A program made the translations under genes and the position numbers. A stretch of 64,000 nt of DNA from Chryseobacterium sp. Leaf405 (GTDB taxonomy: Bacteria; Bacteroidota; Bacteroidia; Flavobacteriales; Weeksellaceae), in NCBI RefSeq assembly GCF_001425355.1, contig NZ_LMQN01000015.1, forward strand, positions 45,861-109,860, given 5' to 3'. The notes below the pieces were generated by a model. That model was not told the DNA's origin. It saw only the letters and a list, made by a program, of their open reading frames with translations, and searched no databases. Each line of letters begins with the position of its first letter. The stretch's first letter is position 1. Below, piece by piece: positions 27,335 through 36,088 of the stretch.

Positions 27335-27817
27335 ATGAAATCACTGTTAAAATACAAAGGAATACATCCGGGAATCGTTCTTGAGCGGGAGCTTGAAAAA
27401 CGTTCGCTTAAAAAGCGCCCTTTTGCCCTGTCAATCGGTGAATCTGCACAGGCAATCAATAATATAACCAAAGGAAAAAGAAAGATTCCTGTTCCGCTGG
27501 CATTAAAAATCGAAAAAGAACTTGAGCTTGAAGAAGGAAGCATCATTATCCTTCAAAGTTATTATGACATCAAGCTTGAAAAGGAAAAAATAAAGGATAC
27601 ACCGAAGCTTTCAATACTTCGAAAATCTTTATTTTGGGATACCAATATTAATACGATCGATTGGAACAGACAGCATAAAGCTGTTATACGCCGAATATTT
27701 GAGCGCGGAAATGATGAGGAAAGAAACGAGACCATTCGTTTTTATGGTAAAAGAAAGGTAGAGACAGCGTTAAAGACAAAAACGACGTTACCGATGAAGC
27801 TGCACAAAAAATCATAA
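27335..27817 (+). CDS. HTH antitoxin with C-terminal DUF6922-like domain
   Basis: 160 residues. Residues 1-75 form an XRE/HigA-like helix-turn-helix region (YKGIHPGIVLERELEKRSL, then GESAQAINNITKGKRKIPV). Residues 95-140 resemble DUF6922 (SILRKSLFWDTNINTIDWNR, then AVIRRIFERGNDEERNE). In Bacteroidetes such proteins are encoded directly before AbiEii-type nucleotidyltransferase toxins and serve as antitoxin and repressor. The toxin gene follows after 8 bp. Its own start is next to a palindromic promoter site. The gene itself looks intact, although the toxin gene downstream is interrupted. Confidence 0.75.
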   Translation: MKSLLKYKGIHPGIVLERELEKRSLKKRPFALSIGESAQAINNITKGKRKIPVPLALKIEKELELEEGSIIILQSYYDIKLEKEKIKDTPKLSILRKSLFWDTNINTIDWNRQHKAVIRRIFERGNDEERNETIRFYGKRKVETALKTKTTLPMKLHKKS

Positions 27818-27825
27818 CATTAAAT

Positions 27826-28302
27826 ATGTACTATAATACCGTTAATAATCTACTGAAAAACACTTTACAAATCCTAATGGCTTCAAAAGTTTTTGCGGAT
27901 TTCAGACTTGTAGGAGGTACTTCATTAAGTCTTCAGATCGGACACCGAATATCTGTTGACATTGATCTGTTCAGCGATGTTCTTTATGGCAGTATAAATT
28001 TCGAGGAAATTGAAAGTTTTCTAAAATCTAACTTTGCCTATGTTGATGGTTTTTCCGATCTACAGCCCGCAATGGGAAAATCATATCTTATTGGAACCGA
28101 CAAGGACAACACCGTAAAAATTGATGTTTACTATACAGATTCGTTTATCAGATCTGAAAAGACAGAAGATGAAATAAGATTGGCAACTATCGAAGAGATC
28201 ATTGCTATGAAAATAGATGTCGTACAAAGAGGTGGACGTAAGAAAGACTTTTGGGATCTTCACGAGTTTCTTTCGGAATATGGGTCGGTCGACGAAAAGT
28301 AA
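27826..28302 (+). pseudogene. AbiEii/AbiGii-family toxin, 5' portion, interrupted by Tn3-family transposon
   Basis: The first ~152 codons are a nucleotidyltransferase of the AbiEii type: GGTSLSLQIGHRISVDIDLF carries the GG[ST] and DxD signature, and IEEIIAMKIDVVQRGGRKKD the conserved downstream helix. From codon ~152 on, the frame reads into the transposon terminal repeat and stops at 28302. The true 3' part lies beyond the transposon at 40,707-40,905. AbiEii toxins act as nucleotidyltransferases in type IV-like toxin-antitoxin and phage-abortive systems. A truncated product would lack the C-terminal domain and is probably inactive. Confidence 0.82.
28275..28280. repeat. Target site duplication GGAATA, left copy
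   Basis: GGAATA stands directly outside the left transposon end and is repeated outside the right end at 40707-40712. Excising the transposon plus one copy restores an uninterrupted toxin frame. Tn3-family duplications are usually 5 bp; 6 bp fits this sequence best. Confidence 0.75.
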
Positions 28303-28405
28303 AATTTTGTACGTTAAGCTTAAAATCTATTGATTTCACTAAATTATATAGATTTAGTCTATATAATTTTTAAAATATACTTTGCTGAATGTTTGGTGTA
28401 TTTTG
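28281..28405. repeat. Left terminal inverted repeat of the transposon
   Basis: The core 38 bp (28281-28318) pair with 40669-40706. The arms then continue with gaps through AAAATCTATT and AAATTATATAGATTTA to the tnpR stop region. The core ends with ACGTTAAG as in Tn3. Confidence 0.9.
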
Positions 28406-28411
28406 CATATT

Positions 28412-28966
28412 TTATTCTGTTTTTTGTAAAATTCGGTAGATTGTTGCCGGATGAACTTTAAATGTTTCTGCAACCTGTTTGACAGAGCTTCCATTATTTA
28501 TAAGCATCTTAACAGCTGCTTTTTGTTTAGGATCAAATTTTTTAGGTCTTCCGAATTCGATACCGTTTTTCATAGCAAGTTTTCTTCCTGCCGATGTCCT
28601 CTCAATAATAAGTTCTCTCTCAAACTCTGCAATTCCTGCAAATATTGTCAAAATCATTTTACCACCAGGACTCGTTGAGTCTGCCCAAGATTCTGATAAT
28701 GATTTGAAAGAAGCACCTGCTTCATTAATTTTATCACAAATATTTAATAGTTCTTTAGTTGATCTCGCTAATCTATCCAGTTTGTAAATAATAATCACAT
28801 CACCTTCTCTCAGCTGTTCAATCATTTTTTCGAGCTCTATTCTTTTAGAATATACTCCGGAAACTTTTTCTTTAAATATTTTTTTACATCCGGCATTCTC
28901 TAATTCTTGTATTTGAAAACTTAAATTTTGGTCCCCAGTAGAAACCCTAGCATATCCTATTTTCAT
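28412..28966 (-). CDS. tnpR: Serine resolvase TnpR
   Basis: 184 residues from ATG 28966 (MKIGYARVSTGDQNLSFQ); the frame allows a start at 28987 that adds seven residues ahead of the conserved opening. The nucleophile is Ser in YARVSTGDQ. DVIIIYKLDRLARSTKELL and FAGIAEFERELIIERTSAG are resolvase core motifs. The C-terminal helix-turn-helix (NNGSSVKQVAETFKVHPATI) binds res. It resolves the cointegrates made by TnpA. It is divergent from tnpA with res between. Confidence 0.93.
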   Translation of the reverse strand: MKIGYARVSTGDQNLSFQIQELENAGCKKIFKEKVSGVYSKRIELEKMIEQLREGDVIIIYKLDRLARSTKELLNICDKINEAGASFKSLSESWADSTSPGGKMILTIFAGIAEFERELIIERTSAGRKLAMKNGIEFGRPKKFDPKQKAAVKMLINNGSSVKQVAETFKVHPATIYRILQKTE

Positions 28967-28980
28967 CCCTATAATTAATT

Positions 28981-29101
28981 TTCGCAAAAGTTATTGCAAA
29001 AAACAGTATATATGCAAATAAGTTTTGCGAAAAAACATTTTGCAATAAATGTTACTTTAGGTAGGGTTATGGATTCTTTGCAAAACTTAGGACTTTTGCG
29101 A
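28981..29101. promoter_or_regulatory. Putative res site with TTTTGCRA dyads
   Basis: Between tnpR and tnpA lie several inverted TTTTGCGA/TTTTGCAA units. The pair TTCGCAAAA (28981-28989) and TTTTGCGAA (29023-29031) brackets an AT-rich core; further copies are at about 29036-29044, 29077-29085 and 29094-29101. This is the position and dyad structure expected of a three-subsite res. Confidence 0.65.
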
Positions 29102-29105
29102 TTAA

Positions 29106-29113
29106 TAAATTTG
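29106..29113 (+). promoter_or_regulatory. Candidate -7 box of tnpA
   Basis: TAAATTTG fits the Bacteroidetes -7 consensus TAnnTTTG and lies five bases ahead of the tnpA ATG at 29119. It sits beside the last res subsite, so resolvase binding could repress the gene. Confidence 0.45.
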
Positions 29114-29118
29114 GAAAT

Positions 29119-32078
29119 ATGACTTTAAGAAAAATATTATCTGAAAAAGAAAAAGAAAATTTATTTGAATGCCCTGCTTTAAAAGATGATATTATACGTT
29201 GGTATACATTGAGTGAATCTGATATTATTATTACTAATCAAAATTGCAGAGGGGCTGATAATAAACTTGGATTTATTATTCAACTATGTTATCTTCGATT
29301 TCCGGGAAGGGTTTTAAAGCCTAATGAGAATCCAGATCCTTTAATGTTGCAATATATTTGTGAACAACTCGATGTAAATCCTTCTATTTGGGAAAAATAT
29401 GCTACTAGGGATGTTACTAGAAGAGAACATATTATATTGATTAGAGAATTTTTTGGGTTCAAAACATATGGAGAAACTGAGCAAAAAGCGTCTTTAAAAT
29501 ATATTCGTGATAAAGCTTTACAAACAGATACATCTATAATTATTGTTGAAGAGTTCATTACTTATTTAAGAGCAAATAAGGTACAGCTTCCTTCTATTAA
29601 TACAATCGAAAAACTATGTTCAGAAGCCATAATCAATGCAGAAAAGCAAATTTATGATGTGTTGAGCTCTCCTTTGTCGAGTGAGCAAAAATATTTATTA
29701 GATGCTCTTCTCAACCTACAGGAAAAAGGTAATGTTAGCCATCTGAATTGGCTAAAGCAATCTCCCGGAGCAGTTAATTCCAAATTTTTATTGATCCATA
29801 TCAAAAGGCTGAAAGTAATTAAAAATATCAATCTTCCGAAAGATATTGGTAAGGATATTCATCAAAACCGATTACTAAAAATAGCCAGAGAAGGCAGACA
29901 GATGACTCCGCAGCATTTGAGAGATCTTGAAGAATCCCGAAGATATGCAACATTAATAGCATTGCTTCTGGAAACTAAAGCTTCTATTATTGATGAAATT
30001 ATAGAAATGAATGATAAGATTTTAGGTTCTATGTTCAGATATGCCAAGAATACGCAAGCTCAAAAAATGCAGGAATCGGGAAAATCCATGGGAGAGCAAC
30101 TGGGTATATTCTTTAAAATTGGAAATGCACTTCTTGATGCCAAAGAAACAGGAGAAGATCCTTTCGATGCTGTAGAGTCAGTTATTTCATGGGAAGCTCT
30201 TGCCCGGAGTATCTCAGAAGCTAAAAATTTAACCACAAAGCAAAATTTTGATTCCTTATATTTTATATCCGATAAATATTCCACAATTAAAAAATATGGT
30301 AGAGAATTTTTAAGAGAATTAGATTTACGGGCTGCTCCGGTAGCAGAAGATATTTTAACAGCGGTGAGTGTCCTGATGGATTTGTATGATGGGAAAATAA
30401 AAAAACTCCCTGAAAAAATTCCCTCAAGCTTCATTAGAAGAAGATGGGAAGAACTAGTATTTACAGAGAATGGTACTAATAGAAAATTTTATGAACTATG
30501 CATTTTTTCTGAACTGAAAAACCATCTGCGCTCCGGAGATCTCTGGGTACAGGGATCAAGACAGTACAAAGATTTTGAAGACTACCTTATTCCTGCAGAT
30601 AAATTTAAAAAAATAAAAGATGAAACCAATCTTCCTTTGGATATCGAACTCAATGCAGAAAAATTTCTATCCGAACGGATGAATCTTCTTTCAAATAAAA
30701 TGCAAATTGTATGTAAACTTATTGAAAATAATGAACTTGCTGATGCTTCCATTATTAATGACAGAATAAAAATAAAGCCACTGGAAAATGCAGTTCCTGA
30801 GGAAGCCGAAATTTTAGGACGAAAAATATATGGTCTACTCCCTCTCATTAAAATTACGGATCTTTTAAAAGAAGTGGATCAGTGGACTCATTTTTCAGAT
30901 CGGTTTGTACACCTCAAATCCGGAAATAAAGCCAGTGACAAAAACTTGTTACTCACTGTTATATTATCAGATGCTATTAATTTGGGGCTAAGAAAAATGT
31001 CGGAGGCTTCTCCTGGAACTTCCTACGCAAAACTTTCCTGGCTTCAGGCATGGCATATCCGTGATGAAACATATTCTTCAGCATTAGCAGAAATTGTTAA
31101 TATTCAGTCCGGTCATCCCTTTTCTTCTTACTGGGGAGAAGGAAAAACATCTTCTTCAGACGGTCAAAGGTTTGCAACAGGCAGCTATGCACAGCGAACA
31201 GGAAACATCAATCCGAAGTACGGAAGCGCACCGGGAGTTCAGTTTTACACCCATATTTCTGATCAATATGCTCCTTTTCATACCAAGGTATCAACGTGGG
31301 AGTAAGAGACGCAACTTATGTGCTGGACGGGCTTCTCTATCATGAATCGGACGTACAGATCGAAGAGCATTATACAGATACTGCGGGATTCACCGATCAT
31401 GTCTTTGCTTTGATGCATCTGTTGGGCTTTAAATTTGCTCCGAGAATCAAAGACCTGCACGAGAAAAAGCTATTTTCCCCGGTAGGATCAGAGGATTTTT
31501 CTGCTTTGTCTGAACATATAGGGGGAACAATTAATCATAAAAAGATTGTTCAGAATTGGGATGAAATTTTAAGGCTTTCCGCTTCCATAAAAAGCGGGAC
31601 TGTTACCGCTTCACTGATTGTAAAGAAGATTGGAAGCTATCCAAGACAGAACGGGCTGGCAGGGGCATTGCGAGAATTAGGCAAAATTGAGAGAACTTTA
31701 TTCATGCTGGACTGGTACATGAGCCCGGAGCTTAGGCGCAGAGTTACTGCAGGGCTTAATAAGGGAGAAGCACGGAATGCTTTGGCAAGAGCTGTTTACT
31801 TCAACAGGCTTGGAGAAGTCAGGGAAAGAAGTTTTGAAAATCAACGGTACAAGACGAGCGGTTTAAATCTGGTTACCGCTGCTATTGTTTTATGGAATAC
31901 GGTTTATATTGAAAAAGCAGTGGAACATTTAAAAGAGCGGGGCGAAGAAATTAATGAAGAATTACTTCAGTATCTTTCTCCTTTAGGCTGGGAACATATT
32001 CACCTTACCGGAGACTATGTCTGGGAAGATCGGGTCAAGCTTAAGAAAGGTGAGTTTAGACCACTAAGAAATTTTTAA
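29119..32078 (+). pseudogene. tnpA: Tn3-family transposase TnpA with a single-base frameshift
   Basis: Two frames together encode a full-length Tn3 transposase. The first (29119-31305, 728 codons) runs from MTLRKILSEKEKENLFECPA to [11 protein letters not shown], then reads STWE and stops. The second resumes about nine bases earlier, in [17 protein letters not shown], and ends at 32078. At the junction AAGGTATCAACGTG, one extra A (GTAATC) would restore the family sequence [20 protein letters not shown]. With that base the protein would have 986 residues, the normal Tn3 size. The DDE region ([36 protein letters not shown]) spans the break. It is a genuine deletion, a sequencing error or, less likely, a recoding site. 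Confidence 0.9.
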
Positions 32079-32105
32079 ACTAGATCATCATTTACAAAAA
32101 TCATT

Positions 32106-32282
32106 CATCACTAATTCTGATACACGAGGAATGATCTTCAATCATTTAGAGATTCTTTTTTCCTCAAAAATAAACGAGAACAGGATAACCTGCTCTCGTT
32201 TTCTATTAATTTGTTTTTAATTTTTGTTGGTTTTTAGCCTGTTAATGACCGAAAATATTCCATCACCAAGTCTGATACACGA
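32106..32282. repeat. Pair of 22-bp direct repeats flanking the tnpA terminator
   Basis: CATCACTAATTCTGATACAC at 32106 and CATCACCAAGTCTGATACAC at 32261, each continuing with GA, match at 20 of 22 positions, about 155 bp apart. They stand at the boundary between the transposition genes and the RHS cargo and could mark an older recombination. Confidence 0.45.
32172..32203 (+). terminator. Intrinsic terminator after tnpA
   Basis: Stem AACGAGAACAGG pairs with CCTGCTCTCGTT across the loop ATAA, with one mismatch, and a run of T follows. It lies about 95 bp past the tnpA stop and separates it from the convergent RHS operon. Confidence 0.7.
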
Positions 32283-32287
32283 CCACA

Positions 32288-32569
32288 TTACCACACTTTG
32301 ATGGATAAAAAAATAATAAATAAATTAATTGTTATTAAAGCACATAGAATAATCTGATTGATAATATTTTTTTTAATTAAAAATGCGCTTGTAAAAAGAG
32401 ACATAATTAGAAAAAAATATATCACAGATTTAATTTCCGGCATTTTATAATTAAAAAGATTATTTATATTATCAAAAATATTTTTATCCGATGAACTATA
32501 AAATATTCTAATAGCAAAAATAATTATAGCTGTTATCGCTTGTATTAAACTAAGTATTCTAGTTTTCAT
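32288..32569 (-). CDS. Small three-pass membrane protein, candidate immunity protein
   Basis: 93 residues with three hydrophobic segments (about 5-20, 48-66, 72-90), highly AT-rich coding sequence and no known family. It starts 10 bp downstream of the second RHS gene, as the last gene of that operon. Immunity genes for polymorphic toxins sit immediately 3' of the toxin, and membrane immunity proteins are known for RHS-type toxins. The role here is inferred from position; the target of the toxin is unknown. Confidence 0.55.
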   Translation of the reverse strand: MKTRILSLIQAITAIIIFAIRIFYSSSDKNIFDNINNLFNYKMPEIKSVIYFFLIMSLFTSAFLIKKNIINQIILCALITINLFIIFLSIKVW

Positions 32570-32579
32570 TTAAATTATA

Positions 32580-35500
32580 TTAATTTCTATGTACAATCTT
32601 ACCACAACTTAAATATCTGTGAGTAGATATATCATAAATCATGATATTTGTATATCCACCTCCATTTGTACCAATAACCACATTAACATTTACCGTAACA
32701 CCTTTATGAAGTTCTGGATTCGTTTTATGCAATTGATCATATCTATATTCGGCATTTTTATAAATATCCATAATTTGACCAAATCTATCTCCTTCCATTT
32801 TAAGGGATGTCCCAACTGTCCCTGCTATAAAACCTACTGCAGATCCTAAACTTGGATTGTAATTTTTAAATTTCTCAACAACATCTTTTATTGTTTTCAA
32901 ATTATCAATTGCAAAAGTCCCATAACCAGCTCCTCCCAAGTGATCTCCTGCAGAATCAAAGTATTCCTTCATACTTCCTAAAAGATCCATTGTTCCCTGA
33001 TATTCATCAATCCAATTAGAGTGATCCAATTGATATTGTGTAACACTTTCTATAGCACCAAAATAAGCATTGGTTTGATCTTTTAAATATTTTCTTTTTG
33101 GTGTCGGATCGAGATTACTAAATTTAGAAAAATCAATATTACCAAAATAAAGAAATGCAATTGCTTGATCATAAGTGACTGAGGTTCCAATGGCACTTCC
33201 TCCACCGCCACTTTGTTCTGTTTCAAAGATAGATGTCATTTCTACCATTTCCTCCAAAGCTCCAAACTTTTTTCTTTGGCTTCCTGATACAAACCAGCCA
33301 CTGTCGGTAGGAACATTCCAAGACCAGCCCTCATCTATTGCCATCGCCTTCCTGCCATCAGGATCAATAAACATCACAGGGTTGTTTAAAGCATAATTGT
33401 ATGGATTAAACCTTCTGGAAGTTTCTGCCAAAGGATCGATCACTCCCCATCTTCCGATGTCACTCATATACATCCTTGCCCCATAATCACTCCAGCCTGT
33501 TTCCTTCTGTAATTCTTTTCCGTTATTCTCATAATTGTAAGAAGGATTTCCTGTCTGTGCATTGTAACCCTCATGTTTCATCCCAAATGGATAGAAATTG
33601 TTTTCTTCAAGAACTTCTGCGCTGCCAGATGAGTTTTTAAAGTAGCTTAACCTAATATTCCCCAAATGGTCTGTGTAGCTGTAAATATACCTATTATTTT
33701 CAAAATTGTAATAGCCTTCGGAGGTGGGTACAAATTTAAGTGAATAAACAGAAGTAGGATTCGCAAGTGTTGCATTGGCTTCATATTGAAAACCGTCCAG
33801 ATAATCGGTACTTGTAGAAGCAAGGTATTCATTAAACCCGTCTTTATACTGATATACTTTTCTTACCTTGGTACCGTCTGCACGATAGGTGTAAGAGGTA
33901 TTTACATACCTTGCTCCCCCTCTGCTGACTACAGACTGGTTGAATTTTATATAACTCGGAAGGTCTAAAATATTATAATCAATCTGAAGAATTCCTTTAT
34001 CCTTATGATCTTTCATGTTTCCATTGCTGTCATAATTTATTCTTGCTCCGGATGTATCGGGATACCCTGCATAATCTCCGGAATCATCTGTTACTGTTGT
34101 TAATTTATTTCCCTCATAGCCATAGGTAAGATTATCGATTCCGGATTTCATGCCTAAAGAATTCTTTCCGTTTCTCTGCAAAGAGATGATGTTTCCTCCA
34201 AGATCATAAGCAACAGTTTCGTTATAGAAATCATTCTGCGGAACAGAGGTATTCGGTTCAGAATAAATTCCCTGTGTTAATCGGTTCAAAGCATCATATT
34301 GATAATTGTATTTTCTCAAAACATTATCCTGTGCAGATTTCCAGCTTGTTTCGGCTACATTTCCGCTGTATTTTCCTGTTGCATTATTGGCAGGATCAAA
34401 GTAAGAAAGGGCATACGCAAAAAGATCATTTCCAAGATTGGCAGGATCATTAAATTTGGTCACTGCTCCTCTGAAGTTATAGGTATAATCTATACTTTGA
34501 AGATTGTTTCCTACCTTTTTATTGGTCAGCTGCGAAAGTTCATTGTAAGTATTTTCCGATAACAATTCCTGCGGGTTGCTGTTTACCTGATGCCATTGTT
34601 TTTTCAAACGGTTTTGGTTATCATACTCAAAAGTCTGGGTAATCACTTTTGGTGTGTCGGAAGATAATCTTGCATGGGTAACTTTTGTTTGCTGTACTAC
34701 TCCTGCGAAGTCCAAAGAAGATTCCGTTTTGGTAAATCCACCCAAATGGTTAATGGCATACGTTCCGAGGGCTCTGGCTTTTTCATCATACCAGATATAA
34801 CTTTTCGTCCAGTTATCATCTTCGATATTCTTTACATAAGAAGCCGTAAGAAGGTTTTTGGTATTCACCGCATCTGCCAGATTATCTCCGATTATATTTT
34901 TAGTGAAAATCTGAGGTGGTCTTGCAGGGCTTCCTGTTGGGTAAGTATCATAATAATTTACACTCAGGATTTTTGTAAAAGTTGTTGGATAAACCGTGTT
35001 TGTGTAGTAAGCTGTTATCCCATTTGCAGTGAAACCTCCTGAGTTTTTGCTTTCATTTTGAGATGTTAGAGCATTATTGGCATTGGTTTGTTCTACCTGT
35101 CTTCCCTGACTTCCGTAGTTTTGTAAACTGGTGAAAAGCCCTGTGTAAAGTGTTCTTCCCAGTTTATCATATTTCGTGAAAATCCATTGTCTGGAAGCTC
35201 CCATATTGGCATCCTGCGACATCAGAACACGATCCTGTTTATCGTACACGATATATTCCCAGCCTTTTCCGGGAAGTTTTTTTTCCACCTGCCTGCTTTT
35301 GCTGTCGTGTTTGTACTGATAACAAAGATTATCTAAGGTACTTTGGTTTAAAGCTTCACCCGAAGCCAACGGAGGAATCACATAAGACAGCTGACCATAT
35401 TTGTTGTAAACGTAATACGTATCTGTATTTTCTTTTCTTACCAAAACCGTTTGCCCTTTTCCGTTTTTAAACTCTGTCGTTTTGCGCCCGTCTTCATTGG

Positions 35501-36083
35501 TAACAGAAGTTTTCATTAAGTCTCCGGCGTTGTAGTTTCCGGAAAGAATAATTACATCGTTGGTTGCTCCGTTTGTCCACGAAGTTGTTACCGTATACTT
35601 TTTAACTTCATTGGCTGCATTCAGTTCATAGTTGTAATTAATGGAATGCCCGTGATAGTCTGTTCCTGGTTTTGTACTGGAAAGTAATTTTCCGACAGGG
35701 GAATTTTCCATCACCGATTCAGAATAAAAATACGGATCGCTGCCGTATACCTGCGAAGCATTAGATTTAGGATTTGTATATATCGATCCGTTTTGTGTTC
35801 CGTTCTGTGGAATCGGCAGATAAGATTTTACCTGTCTTCCGAAATTATCATATTCAATAGGGATTACAATATCTTTCCCCCCCGGAGAGCTTTTGATGCT
35901 GATGGTCTGCTTCGTTCTTCCCAATCCGTCGGAATATTCCACTGCTTCTGCTTTTTTGGAGCAGTCTTCATTCAGACAGTTTTTGGTGTAGACAAAGTTT
36001 TGATCTGTGGAAAGTCCGCCTGTTTGTGCATAAGAAAGTCCCGCTACAAACAACAGACTGAATATATTTAAACTTTTTTTCAT
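32580..36083 (-). CDS. RHS-repeat protein with core domain and variable C-terminal (toxin-like) domain
   Basis: 1,167 residues with a signal peptide (MKKSLNIFSLLFVAGLSYAQ). The N-terminal part resembles DUF6443; YD-type repeats follow (YEYDNQNRLKKQWHQ, YQYDALNRLTQG). The RHS core ends about residue 930 with LGNIRLSYF, then FYPFGMKHEGYN, YGARMYMSDIGRWGVIDPLAE and YNYALNNPVMFIDPDGR. The last ~230 residues after DPDGR are unrelated to the core. They contain a Gly-rich low-complexity stretch, two Tyr/Asp-rich helices and VNVNVVIGTNGGGYTN. RHS proteins wrap a C-terminal toxin inside a shell; the final domain is the toxin candidate, of unknown activity. It follows the upstream RHS gene by 5 bp. Confidence 0.85.
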   Translation of the reverse strand: MKKSLNIFSLLFVAGLSYAQTGGLSTDQNFVYTKNCLNEDCSKKAEAVEYSDGLGRTKQTISIKSSPGGKDIVIPIEYDNFGRQVKSYLPIPQNGTQNGSIYTNPKSNASQVYGSDPYFYSESVMENSPVGKLLSSTKPGTDYHGHSINYNYELNAANEVKKYTVTTSWTNGATNDVIILSGNYNAGDLMKTSVTNEDGRKTTEFKNGKGQTVLVRKENTDTYYVYNKYGQLSYVIPPLASGEALNQSTLDNLCYQYKHDSKSRQVEKKLPGKGWEYIVYDKQDRVLMSQDANMGASRQWIFTKYDKLGRTLYTGLFTSLQNYGSQGRQVEQTNANNALTSQNESKNSGGFTANGITAYYTNTVYPTTFTKILSVNYYDTYPTGSPARPPQIFTKNIIGDNLADAVNTKNLLTASYVKNIEDDNWTKSYIWYDEKARALGTYAINHLGGFTKTESSLDFAGVVQQTKVTHARLSSDTPKVITQTFEYDNQNRLKKQWHQVNSNPQELLSENTYNELSQLTNKKVGNNLQSIDYTYNFRGAVTKFNDPANLGNDLFAYALSYFDPANNATGKYSGNVAETSWKSAQDNVLRKYNYQYDALNRLTQGIYSEPNTSVPQNDFYNETVAYDLGGNIISLQRNGKNSLGMKSGIDNLTYGYEGNKLTTVTDDSGDYAGYPDTSGARINYDSNGNMKDHKDKGILQIDYNILDLPSYIKFNQSVVSRGGARYVNTSYTYRADGTKVRKVYQYKDGFNEYLASTSTDYLDGFQYEANATLANPTSVYSLKFVPTSEGYYNFENNRYIYSYTDHLGNIRLSYFKNSSGSAEVLEENNFYPFGMKHEGYNAQTGNPSYNYENNGKELQKETGWSDYGARMYMSDIGRWGVIDPLAETSRRFNPYNYALNNPVMFIDPDGRKAMAIDEGWSWNVPTDSGWFVSGSQRKKFGALEEMVEMTSIFETEQSGGGGSAIGTSVTYDQAIAFLYFGNIDFSKFSNLDPTPKRKYLKDQTNAYFGAIESVTQYQLDHSNWIDEYQGTMDLLGSMKEYFDSAGDHLGGAGYGTFAIDNLKTIKDVVEKFKNYNPSLGSAVGFIAGTVGTSLKMEGDRFGQIMDIYKNAEYRYDQLHKTNPELHKGVTVNVNVVIGTNGGGYTNIMIYDISTHRYLSCGKIVHRN

Positions 36084-36088
36084 GATGA

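Noticed and set aside
31270..31310. Programmed frameshift in tnpA
   Set aside because: No slippery heptamer or stimulatory stem is evident, and a single missing base explains the break.
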